From an uncultured bacterium (GTDB lineage Bacteria; Actinomycetota; Actinomycetes; S36-B12; CAIYMF01), in NCBI GenBank assembly GCA_903826575.1, contig CAIKEU010000101.1, positions 87,824 through 151,823 of the forward strand: DNA of 64,000 nt. Reading direction: 5' to 3'. The notes below the pieces were generated by a model. That model made no database searches. It saw only the letters and a list, made by a program, of their open reading frames with translations, and was not told the DNA's origin. Both the position numbers and the translations under genes were made by a program. The stretch's first letter is position 1; each line of letters starts with the position of its first letter. Below, piece by piece: positions 55,484 through 63,355 of the stretch.

Positions 55484-55864
55484 ATGAGTTCTGCAGACGA
55501 ACCCACCATGTCGGAATCAGCTGATCCGCAGGTCGGACAATCGCTGGCCGATCAACATCCGGTGCTGCTGTACACAACGTGGCGACTGGCGATCTTCATC
55601 GTCGTCCTGGTAGTGCTCTATCTCGTTGGTTTGCGCGAGGTCTGGCTCATCGTGTTTGCCTTCCTCATCTCCGGTGTTGCGTCAATTTTCGTCCTGAACC
55701 GTCGCCGGCAGCAGGCGGTCGGAGGAATCTCGTCACTGTTTGGCAAGATGAACGCGCGCATCGATGCCTCGTCGAGAGCCGAGGACGGCGATGACGATTT
55801 CCTCGGCGCAACGCCGCCGAGCGCTGCCGAATCAGGCGGAGATCACGAGCCCAAGGCTGAGTAA
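55484..55864 (+). CDS. DUF4229-like membrane protein
   Basis: The 126-residue protein has a polar N-terminus, then two hydrophobic helices (about 32-50 and 52-70; WRLAIFIVVLVVLYLVG, VWLIVFAFLISGVASIFVL), a basic stretch (NRRRQQ) and an acidic tail. This matches the DUF4229 proteins that accompany menA in actinobacteria. Its last 33 nt overlap the 3' end of menA on the other strand. Function unknown. Confidence 0.78.
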   Translation: MSSADEPTMSESADPQVGQSLADQHPVLLYTTWRLAIFIVVLVVLYLVGLREVWLIVFAFLISGVASIFVLNRRRQQAVGGISSLFGKMNARIDASSRAEDGDDDFLGATPPSAAESGGDHEPKAE

Positions 55865-56737
55865 CACCGCGAATGCAAGCAGCAATTTGCCGGTACCGGC
55901 GAGCGCGGGGATAAGGTCCCGTCCGTTGCTACCTGATCTCACAATGCGAAGTGGCGGTATCGCAAGCGGTAGCGCGCCGAGAGCGATGATCGCTGGTTTG
56001 TAACCCGTTAGCGCAATGAGCGCCGCAAGAAAGAACGGCGCAATGATCGTGAGCGAGTAAAGGTTTCGCGTGGCTTGATCGCCTATGCGCACTGCCAAGG
56101 TGCGTTTGCCGCTGAGTCGGTCCGTTGGAATGTCGCGCAGGTTGTTCACGATCAAAATTGCGACGGACAGAAGACCACTTGCGACTCCGCCGATAACAGC
56201 AAGACCCGGGAAGTTCAGTGTTTGGACGTACGTCGAGCCCATCACGGCCACGAGCCCGAAGAAGACGAAGACGAACAGTTCGCCGAGTCCGGCGTAGCCG
56301 TACGGATGCTTACCGCCGGTGTAGAACCAGGCGGCGACGATAGCTGCCAGTCCGACGAGGATGAGCCACCATGTGCCAGTAAGCAGTACGAGGATTAAGC
56401 CACCAAGGGCGGCCACACCGAAACACCCGAAGGCAGCAAATTTAACCGACTGTGGACTTGCAAGTTTCTGCCCAACCAAACGAACTGGTCCGACCCGAAC
56501 TTCGTCAGTTCCACGGATTCCATCGCTGTAGTCGTTGGAGTAGTTCACGCCGATTTGTAGAGCCAAGGCGACGATCAGAGCCGTTAGGGCACGAACCACG
56601 AATGGGGCCCAGTCGACACCTGCGCTACTGCCGTGTAATTCAACGTAGGCAATCGACGTACCAATGAGCACGGGTGCGATGGCCGCCGGCAGGGTACGTG
56701 GACGTGCCCCTTCGATCCACTGATTCAAACTCGCCAT
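55832..56737 (-). CDS. menA: 1,4-dihydroxy-2-naphthoate polyprenyltransferase
   Basis: UbiA-family prenyltransferase joining DHNA to a polyprenyl diphosphate to give demethylmenaquinone. The 301-residue product has around eight membrane helices, the first Asp-rich motif VNYSNDYSDGIRGTDE, the second Asp-containing loop NNLRDIPTDRLSGKRT, and the N-terminal ARPRTLPAAIAPVLIGT. It lies 26 nt downstream of menE and is probably co-transcribed with it. Its 3' end overlaps the convergent DUF4229 gene by 33 nt. Confidence 0.95.
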   Translation of the reverse strand: MASLNQWIEGARPRTLPAAIAPVLIGTSIAYVELHGSSAGVDWAPFVVRALTALIVALALQIGVNYSNDYSDGIRGTDEVRVGPVRLVGQKLASPQSVKFAAFGCFGVAALGGLILVLLTGTWWLILVGLAAIVAAWFYTGGKHPYGYAGLGELFVFVFFGLVAVMGSTYVQTLNFPGLAVIGGVASGLLSVAILIVNNLRDIPTDRLSGKRTLAVRIGDQATRNLYSLTIIAPFFLAALIALTGYKPAIIALGALPLAIPPLRIVRSGSNGRDLIPALAGTGKLLLAFAVLLSLGLVISA

Positions 56738-56763
56738 GATGCGCTCAGTCTTTCAGGTCACCG

Positions 56764-58020
56764 TCATTGCCGCAGAGCCGCATCATCAGATGCGGGGGCC
56801 AGATTGGGATTGGGAGTTCGCCTCAGCGCATCTCGGTCGGGTTTCCCGTTGGGGGAGTGGGGAATTGATGGGACCACGACAACAGATCTCGGTCGAGCGG
56901 CGCGGCCGAGGATAGCCTCCACCTCGGCTAGGTACTCGTCGGCGGGCATTTGTGGCTCACAGACGTAGGCGGTGATCGCGCTACCCCACGTATCGTCTGG
57001 CTCTGCAAGAACGGCGACCTCCTTGCAGTGCCGTTGGAGGATCTCCTCAATAGCTGCCAGTGCCACATTGATGCCGCCGACCTGCACGACATCGTCTAGT
57101 CGGCCGATAACCTCAAGTCGGCCTTCGACGATGCGTCCGAGATCGGACGTCAGGTGAGCGCCTTCGCTGAACGCCAAGGCCGATGCCTGGTGATCGTTGA
57201 GGTAACCCCGAGCAATCATCGGCCCGTCAAGAACAATTCGTCCTGCCCCAGATTCGTCGACGTCAATCAAGCGGACGTGTGCTCCGTCGAGAGCGGTGCC
57301 GTTGTAGAACATTCCGCCGGACGTCTCAGTCATCCCGTACGTCGAGTACCACTGCACGTAGGCATCGTCCAACTTCACCGCAATTGTTTCCGGTAACCGC
57401 GCTCCGCCTATGAGTACAGCGTCAAAGCCCTGAAGCGCGGAGGTGGCCGCCGGGTGCTCGAGGATTCGAGCGATCTGCGTGGGAACCAGTGAGCAGTAGG
57501 CCGGCAGCGAAGGATCCAAAGCCCATACCTTGTCGGCAAATTCAGCGGGATCAAATCCACCGCCGCCACCGCCGATGGACGAGAGCGTGACTGGTTCGGT
57601 TTGGGCGACGAGTGACCGGACAAGTACCTGAACGCCTGCCACGGAGGTCACAGGCACTGCCAGCAGCCAACTACCCGGTCCGTCGAGGAACTCGTGGGTG
57701 GCATGGGCGCTGGCTAACAATGCCGCGGCGGGCAGCAGGACGCCCTTGGGGTGCCCGAGTGACCCGCTAGTGGAGAGAACCAATGCGATGTCAGGATCGA
57801 CGACGGTCGGCGTTGAATCGTTGGCGAAGCCAACTGCGCGGCGAATACGTTCGGCGTAGTCGTCGGTGCCTGCTGGGGCTAAGGCAAGTGCGGCTCCAAC
57901 ACCGGCGAGTGCGTCAGCAAGCGGGGGTAGAAGTGCCGCCGCTCCAGCCGGGCCGGCAGGAATTTCCAGAAGTCGGACGGCCCGTCCCAGGTGGTTTGAT
58001 TGATCCTCGCGATGCTCCAT
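56764..58020 (-). CDS. menE: o-Succinylbenzoate-CoA ligase
   Basis: Adenylate-forming enzyme activating o-succinylbenzoate with CoA. About 418 residues: phosphate-loop STSGSLGHPKGVLL, STYGMTETSGGMFYNG, RGYLND, TSDLGRIVEGRLEVIGR, and the C-terminal lysine in SPNGKPDRDALRR. The start is ATG 58020 (MEHREDQ) or the adjoining GTG 58023, which is 7 nt after a TAGGGT hexamer. The frame is open some 60 codons upstream, but that overlaps menB and lacks family features. Shorter N-terminal region than in proteobacterial MenE, as in other actinobacteria. Confidence 0.92.
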   Translation of the reverse strand: MEHREDQSNHLGRAVRLLEIPAGPAGAAALLPPLADALAGVGAALALAPAGTDDYAERIRRAVGFANDSTPTVVDPDIALVLSTSGSLGHPKGVLLPAAALLASAHATHEFLDGPGSWLLAVPVTSVAGVQVLVRSLVAQTEPVTLSSIGGGGGGFDPAEFADKVWALDPSLPAYCSLVPTQIARILEHPAATSALQGFDAVLIGGARLPETIAVKLDDAYVQWYSTYGMTETSGGMFYNGTALDGAHVRLIDVDESGAGRIVLDGPMIARGYLNDHQASALAFSEGAHLTSDLGRIVEGRLEVIGRLDDVVQVGGINVALAAIEEILQRHCKEVAVLAEPDDTWGSAITAYVCEPQMPADEYLAEVEAILGRAARPRSVVVVPSIPHSPNGKPDRDALRRTPNPNLAPASDDAALRQ

Positions 58021-58030
58021 CACAAGTCTC

Positions 58031-58040
58031 ACCCTAGGCT
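58031..58040. promoter_or_regulatory. Overlapping divergent -10 hexamers of menE and menB
   Basis: On the minus strand TAGGGT (58036 to 58031) is placed for menE. On the plus strand TAGGCT (58035-58040) could serve menB with a leader of about 75 nt. The two share the self-complementary TA at 58035-58036, so transcription in the two directions should be mutually exclusive at any moment. Confidence 0.4.
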
Positions 58041-58121
58041 GGGAACGCACGTTCCACGCTATGACGCTTCGACCGGCCAATCGGCCAGTGTGAGCGAGGA
58101 AACCCGCAACGGACAAGGACG

Positions 58122-59057
58122 ATGATGGACTCGCGAACTCGCTACCAACTCCCACCGGTAACTGCCCCCGATTCACCGGCGGCAACGAACCCTGCACATT
58201 CAAGTATCGCGCCGGGCGCGCAGTGGGAACTTCAGGGAGATTTCACCGATATTCGGTACGAGGTCTCGACCGGCGATGATGCGGGAATTGCCAAGATTAC
58301 GATTAATCGGCCCGAGGTACGTAACGCCTTCCGTCCGCAGACGTTGTTCGAATTGCAATCGGCCTTCAATCTTGCCCGCGATGACGATCAGGTCGGCGTC
58401 ATTATCTTGACGGGCCAGGGCGACGCTGCTTTCTGCAGTGGTGGTGATCAGCGCATTCGCGGTGACGATGGTTACATCGGCAACGATGAGATGGCCCGTC
58501 GCGGAATTGGCCGACTTAACGTGCTCGATCTGCAGGTTCAAATTCGTCGAACCCCTAAGCCGATCATTGCCATGGTTGCCGGCTATGCCATCGGTGGTGG
58601 TCACGTGTTGCACATCGTCTGTGATCTGACGATTGCTGCAGACAATGCGCGGTTCGGCCAGACCGGTCCGAAGGTTGGATCGTTTGATGGTGGTTATGGC
58701 TCGGGTCTGTTGGCCCGTCAGATTGGTCAAAAGCGGGCTCGGGAAATCTGGTTCCTGTGTCGTCAGTATGGTGCCGAGCAAGCATTGGACTGGGGTTTGG
58801 TTAATGCTGTTGTTCCGCTCGAGGATCTCGAGCGTGAGACGGTCGCTTGGGCTAAAGAGATGCTGGCAGAATCGCCACTTGCGCTGCGCATGCTGAAGGC
58901 CTCGCTCAATGCCGCCGACGATGGGCTCGCGGGTATCCAGCAGTTGGCGGGTGATGCGACCTTGCTGTTCTACATGACTGAGGAAGCGCAGGAGGGGCGC
59001 GATGCTTATAAGGAAAAGCGTCGTCCTGAGTTCGAAAAATTCCCTAAGCGTCCGTAG
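58122..59057 (+). CDS. menB: 1,4-dihydroxy-2-naphthoyl-CoA synthase
   Basis: Crotonase-fold Dieckmann cyclase of menaquinone synthesis. The 311-residue protein has a disordered N-terminal 35 residues, then [20 protein letters not shown], oxyanion segments [11 protein letters not shown] and [18 protein letters not shown], the MenB-specific [20 protein letters not shown], and the long C-terminal helix region ending [14 protein letters not shown]. The start ATG 58122 is preceded by AAGGAC. menC follows 18 nt later. Confidence 0.96.
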   Translation: MMDSRTRYQLPPVTAPDSPAATNPAHSSIAPGAQWELQGDFTDIRYEVSTGDDAGIAKITINRPEVRNAFRPQTLFELQSAFNLARDDDQVGVIILTGQGDAAFCSGGDQRIRGDDGYIGNDEMARRGIGRLNVLDLQVQIRRTPKPIIAMVAGYAIGGGHVLHIVCDLTIAADNARFGQTGPKVGSFDGGYGSGLLARQIGQKRAREIWFLCRQYGAEQALDWGLVNAVVPLEDLERETVAWAKEMLAESPLALRMLKASLNAADDGLAGIQQLAGDATLLFYMTEEAQEGRDAYKEKRRPEFEKFPKRP

Positions 59058-59075
59058 CGAATCGATCTCGATCCC

Positions 59076-60095
59076 GTGGCACCAATCTTGCACTTTGATG
59101 AAGCGATTCCTTTCGTGGTGCCGCTCAATGGGCGGTTCCGTGGTGTGACTGAGCGTGAGGGTGTTCTCCTGCGCATCGGTCGTAATTGGGGTGAGTGGGC
59201 GCCGTTCACTGAGTACGACGATGAGATAGCGGCCCGCTGGCTACGTGCGGCATTCGAAGCGGCGTCTGGTGATTGGCCGATGCCAGTTCGCGACAGCGTT
59301 GAGGTCAATGCGATTATTCCGGCCGTTGATGCCCAGCAAGCCGCAACCTTGGCGGAAAATGCGGTTGTCTTGGACGGTTGTCGCGTTGTGAAAGTGAAAG
59401 TGGCCGAATCGGGCCAGGAGTTCAGCGACGACGTAGCGCGAATAGCTGCTGTTCGAAGCGCCTTAGACGAGGTCGGGGCCGAGTCTGCCGTTATTCGCAT
59501 TGACGTTAACGGCCGCTGGACCCTCGACCAGGCTCTAGATCGAATTGCGGTTCTCAACGACCTCGCAGGCGGACTTGAATACGTTGAGCAGCCCTGTCGC
59601 ACCCTTGATGAGATGGCTGAACTGAAGTCGCGACTCCCCGTCCGGCTCGCCGTCGATGAGGGCCTACGGCTCGCCGCGTCACTTGATGATGAGGTTGTTG
59701 CACTGATTCGCGATGCTGCGGACGTAATGATTCTGAAAGCGATTCCACTTGGTGGTGTTCGTGCCTGTCTCGACATCGTTGCGCGTGTTGGCCTACCGGT
59801 GACGGTCAGCGGGTCGATGGACACCTCTGTTGGGCTCGCCGCTTCTCTAGCGCTGGCGACAGCGCTGCCAGATGAGCCTCTTGCCTGTGGTCTGGGTACG
59901 GGACGTCTGCTGGCAAAAGATCTCACCGAGGAGACGTTAACCCCGGAACGCGGCAGACTGTCCTTCATGCGATTGACCCCTGATCCAATCTGCCTTGCTG
60001 ACGCGCGAGTTGCTCTTCCTGCCGATCGGGTTGCGTGGTGGAACGATCGCCTCATGCGGGTACGTAACCTTCTCGAGGAGTCGCTGTCGTCGTGA
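59076..60095 (+). CDS. menC: o-Succinylbenzoate synthase
   Basis: Enolase-superfamily dehydratase of SHCHC. The 339-residue product has VVKVKVAESGQEF (catalytic Lys), IRIDVNGRWTLDQA and EYVEQPCRTLDEM (metal ligands), LAVDEGLRLA, MILKAIPLGGVRACLDI (second Lys) and TVSGSMDTSVGLAAS. GTG start; overlaps menD by 4 nt. Confidence 0.95.
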   Translation: MAPILHFDEAIPFVVPLNGRFRGVTEREGVLLRIGRNWGEWAPFTEYDDEIAARWLRAAFEAASGDWPMPVRDSVEVNAIIPAVDAQQAATLAENAVVLDGCRVVKVKVAESGQEFSDDVARIAAVRSALDEVGAESAVIRIDVNGRWTLDQALDRIAVLNDLAGGLEYVEQPCRTLDEMAELKSRLPVRLAVDEGLRLAASLDDEVVALIRDAADVMILKAIPLGGVRACLDIVARVGLPVTVSGSMDTSVGLAASLALATALPDEPLACGLGTGRLLAKDLTEETLTPERGRLSFMRLTPDPICLADARVALPADRVAWWNDRLMRVRNLLEESLSS

Positions 60096-61936
60096 TGAAT
60101 CCCTCAACCGCGATGGCGCGAGTGATCGTCGATGAACTTATTGCCGCTGGCGTCGGCGAAATTGTTCTGGCACCAGGTAGCCGAAGTGCATCCCTGGCAT
60201 TGGCGATCGCGGCGGCCGATGCTCGCGGTGAATTGCGCCTTCATGTACGGGTCGACGAACGTAGCGCAGCGTTTCTCGCACTGGGTCTGGCCAAAGTGTC
60301 GGGCGACCCGGTAGCCGTTGTCACCACGAGTGGAACGGCCGTAGCGAACTTGGCGCCAGCGATGGTTGAGGCGAGCTACTCAGGGGTTCCTGTGATTGCC
60401 GTAACGGCAGATCGTCCACCGGAATTACGTGACACCGGTGCGAGTCAGACCATCGATCAGTCTCGATTCTTCGACGGAATAGCGCGCTGGTCACATGACC
60501 TAGGTGTTGCAGAACCGCGTGAAGGCCAGGTGCGCTACTGGAGGTCGGTGGTGGCCCGCGCCGTGGCCGTCAGCACCGAAGCGGCAAACTCCGGCCCGGT
60601 ACATCTAAACGTGCCGTTCCGAGATCCACTCGTCCCCAATGGTGATGACGAATGGATCGAATCACTCGGCTTGGCAGTGCCTGGGTCTGATCCAAATGAG
60701 CGACTTCCGATTGCCGCCGATGCCCGCCTTGGAATGGCTGCGGCCCAGCCACTCGACGAGATCTTGGCGCTGCTTGCCGGTCCCGATGCCGACCGTTCGC
60801 GGATTGTGCCAGCCCGTGGGGTGGTCGTCGTTGGGGATGTTGCCGATATTGAAGCTAGTGACTCGGCTATCGCCCTTGCTGAGGCGTGTGGGTGGCCACT
60901 GATTAGTGAACCAAGCGGCAACGCGCGAAGTGGTGACACCGCTATAGCCCATGGTCCGATCCTGCTGGCGGACGCGACATTCGCGCAGGAACATCAACCC
61001 GACATCGTTATTTGCGTTGGTGCTCCTGGTCTATCGCGATCGATCCTGCGTCTCATTCGTGAAGCGCCTCTCGTGCTCGTCGCTGACGGTCGAGACGCTG
61101 TGCGGCGTCCTGACCCCACACGCAACGCGACAGTCTTTGTCTCCGTCGTGCCTGAACCGCCAATGGAGTACGACGAGTACGACGACACGTGGCTCGATAG
61201 TTGGCTTGCTGCAGACGTTCGTGCGGCATCGATCATCTCAAAGCATCTCGACAACGCACCGGGGCTTACCGGTCCAGATGTGGCTCGCACATTGTGGGAT
61301 GTCCTCGACTCATCTGCTCTCCTACTTGTTGGTGCCTCATGGCCGGTTCGCTATTTGGAATCGTTCGCGCGCATCCGCGAAAACTCCGAATCGCCTGCAG
61401 TCATTGGTAATCGAGGTACCTCCGGAATCGATGGACTCATTTCTACTGCGTGGGGTGCAGCTCTAGCGCATCAGACCCCACGTCAAACGGTGCACATCGA
61501 TGAATCCGGCGAGGCTGATGTCATCACGCTGACCGGTGGGGTCGCTTATGCGTTGATCGGTGATCTCACCTTCCTGCACGATCACAATGGCCTGATCGTG
61601 GGCGATGACGAGCCGCGTCCCGATCTTGTGATCGTTGTTATTGATAACGACGGGGGCGGGATCTTCTCGCAGTTGGAGCAGGCGGGGAGTGAACATTTCG
61701 AGCGGGTTTTCGGTACGCCGCTGGGACTCGATCTGTCAACGGTGGCCAAGGCCGCGGTTGTAGATGGCGTAGCCGTTGTAACTGATGTGACCGAACTTGT
61801 GGCAGCACTTGATGATGCGGCCGTGTCCGGAAGTATCCGAGTGATTATCGCCAAGGTTGGCGACCGTGATGGCGAATCAGCCCTGCTGCGTGCTATCAGT
61901 GTTGACGTTGGCAAGGCAATCGTTGCGGATGCCTAG
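60092..61936 (+). CDS. menD: SEPHCHC synthase (MenD)
   Basis: ThDP enzyme adding succinic semialdehyde to isochorismate. The 614-residue protein has GVGEIVLAPGSRSASLALAI, the ThDP Glu region HVRVDERSAAFLALGLAKVS, VTTSGTAVANLAPAMVEASY, and the ThDP/Mg motif GDLTFLHDHNGL...VIDNDGGGIFSQLEQ. Starts at GTG 60092. Its TAG stop is shared, through a CTAG palindrome, with the stop of convergent menF. Confidence 0.96.
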   Translation: MMNPSTAMARVIVDELIAAGVGEIVLAPGSRSASLALAIAAADARGELRLHVRVDERSAAFLALGLAKVSGDPVAVVTTSGTAVANLAPAMVEASYSGVPVIAVTADRPPELRDTGASQTIDQSRFFDGIARWSHDLGVAEPREGQVRYWRSVVARAVAVSTEAANSGPVHLNVPFRDPLVPNGDDEWIESLGLAVPGSDPNERLPIAADARLGMAAAQPLDEILALLAGPDADRSRIVPARGVVVVGDVADIEASDSAIALAEACGWPLISEPSGNARSGDTAIAHGPILLADATFAQEHQPDIVICVGAPGLSRSILRLIREAPLVLVADGRDAVRRPDPTRNATVFVSVVPEPPMEYDEYDDTWLDSWLAADVRAASIISKHLDNAPGLTGPDVARTLWDVLDSSALLLVGASWPVRYLESFARIRENSESPAVIGNRGTSGIDGLISTAWGAALAHQTPRQTVHIDESGEADVITLTGGVAYALIGDLTFLHDHNGLIVGDDEPRPDLVIVVIDNDGGGIFSQLEQAGSEHFERVFGTPLGLDLSTVAKAAVVDGVAVVTDVTELVAALDDAAVSGSIRVIIAKVGDRDGESALLRAISVDVGKAIVADA

Positions 61937-63237
61937 TTCGATTCCAATGCGTCACGCATAGGGACGAGCTTGGCGGCCGATTCCGCGAGTTCAGCATCGG
62001 CGGTTGATCCAGACACCAATCCGCAACCGGCGAAAAGCCTCAGTTGGTGGTCGTTTTCGATCTGTGCACATCGCAGGGCAATGCCGAATTCACCGTCTCC
62101 GCGCGAATCCATCCAACCAACTGGGCCGGCGTAACGGCCACGATCCATTCCCTCAAGCTCGCGAATGATTCCAAGTGCTCGTTCAGTAGGGGTACCGCAG
62201 ACGGCGGCCGTGGGGTGCAGTGAGGCTGCGAGCCCCAGAACTGCTGCTCCGTCAGCAAGGACTCCGGACACATCTGTTGCTAGATGCTGAACGTTGGCCA
62301 AACGCAAAAGTCGTGGGCTCGCGGGCACATCAAGATCGGTGCAGTGAGCGGACAGAGCTTGTGCGACTGATTGCACGGCGTATGCGTGTTCGGCGTGGTC
62401 CTTCGCCGAATCGAGAAGTGACTCAGCAAGTGAGGCATCCGAGGTCGCATCAGAGCTGCGACGGACGGTGCCGGCAAGCACCCGGGAGGTCACGGTGTCA
62501 CCGACTCGTCGAACGAGCATCTCTGGAGTCGCGCCAATGAGTCCGTCAACGGAGAAGGTCCAGCACGATGGGTAGCGCGCGGCCAACTGACCGAGAACGT
62601 AGCGGGCGTCGATCGCGGTGCTCGTCGTCGCGACGACATCGCGGGCGAGCACAACTTTGTCTAGTCCGCCTTCGTCGATCCTTCGGACAGATTCGGTAAC
62701 CGCATGCCGCCATGAACTGATCGACTGCGATCCGTCGGAGTACGCCAGACCCTTTGGCGCGTCAGGAACCGCGGCCGGGTGACGCAAACTCGTGATGGTT
62801 TCGTCGATCATGCGACGTACGTCCCGTGAGTTGCCAGCCGTCACAGTGATCCATGAGATGCCGTTACGCCGTCCGATGATCGTCGCCGGAATGATCACAA
62901 CAGATGTGCCCGGTGTTGAGTCGAATGCGAAACTCGCAAATGCAATCGGCCCCGAGCCGGGAAGTCGGATTGCGTCCTCAACCTCTGCGTCGGCTACCCA
63001 GTCAACCCACCATCGTTGAGCTCGCGAGAATCGCTCACGTCCCGACACCTCAATTCGAGCGGCTTCGCCCCAACCGATCAAGCCCGTATCTGAATTGGGC
63101 GCGTCGTGGACCCAGGTGTTTACCGGGGTGGATTTTGGCAGCATCGACAACAACGGCTTGGCCGCGATGTCGTCGGGCAGGACGACCGTGCGCACGACGA
63201 CCGGATGTCCCGGAACAAGGTGCGCGGCTGTGGTCAC
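61933..63237 (-). CDS. menF: Isochorismate synthase
   Basis: Chorismate-utilising enzyme converting chorismate to isochorismate. The 434-residue product has the C-terminal chorismate domain: GGLDKVVLARDVVA, CWTFSVDGLIGATPEMLVRR, RVLAGTVRRS, VQHLATDVSG, LHPTAAVCGTPTERAL, GRYAGPVGWMDSRGDGEFG, RLFAGCGLVSGSTADAELAE. It most likely serves menaquinone, given its neighbours, but isochorismate can also feed siderophores. GTG start with no Shine-Dalgarno; TAACCT is exactly 6 nt before it, inside a DtxR-box-like palindrome. Confidence 0.94.
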   Translation of the reverse strand: MTTAAHLVPGHPVVVRTVVLPDDIAAKPLLSMLPKSTPVNTWVHDAPNSDTGLIGWGEAARIEVSGRERFSRAQRWWVDWVADAEVEDAIRLPGSGPIAFASFAFDSTPGTSVVIIPATIIGRRNGISWITVTAGNSRDVRRMIDETITSLRHPAAVPDAPKGLAYSDGSQSISSWRHAVTESVRRIDEGGLDKVVLARDVVATTSTAIDARYVLGQLAARYPSCWTFSVDGLIGATPEMLVRRVGDTVTSRVLAGTVRRSSDATSDASLAESLLDSAKDHAEHAYAVQSVAQALSAHCTDLDVPASPRLLRLANVQHLATDVSGVLADGAAVLGLAASLHPTAAVCGTPTERALGIIRELEGMDRGRYAGPVGWMDSRGDGEFGIALRCAQIENDHQLRLFAGCGLVSGSTADAELAESAAKLVPMRDALESN

Positions 63238-63243
63238 TATTAA

Positions 63244-63259
63244 AGGTTAGGTCTAACCT
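63244..63259 (-). promoter_or_regulatory. DtxR/IdeR-like palindrome containing the menF -10 hexamer
   Basis: AGGTTAG-GT-CTAACCT: perfect 7-bp arms. The arms equal those of the IdeR/DtxR box (AGGTTAG...CTAACCT), but the spacer is 2 nt instead of 1. On the minus strand its last six bases, TAACCT, lie at -12 to -7 of the menF GTG. A bound repressor would cover the promoter of a leaderless menF transcript. Confidence 0.5.
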
Positions 63260-63266
63260 CACGAGT

Positions 63267-63323
63267 CGGCAGCCTGACATGGCACAACGTGGCCTACGTC
63301 TCGTCTGCAATGCCAGGCTGCCG
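63267..63323 (-). terminator. Long interrupted hairpin after the collagen-like gene
   Basis: CGGCAGCCTG (63267-63276) pairs with CAGGCTGCCG (63314-63323). Further in-register pairing CAT/ATG and GCA/TGC occurs after single mismatches, with ACGT/ACGT inside the loop. It is 32 nt past the stop of the collagen-like gene and upstream of menF, so it probably ends the former transcript. Confidence 0.6.
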
Positions 63324-63355
63324 CTCAGAAAGAGTGGCGCTCGCTCCTGCTGGGG

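Noticed and set aside
63244..63259. Calling the menF palindrome a bona fide IdeR box
   Set aside because: The spacer between the arms is 2 nt where the consensus has 1, and the outer TWA/TWA flanks are poor. It is kept only as DtxR-like.
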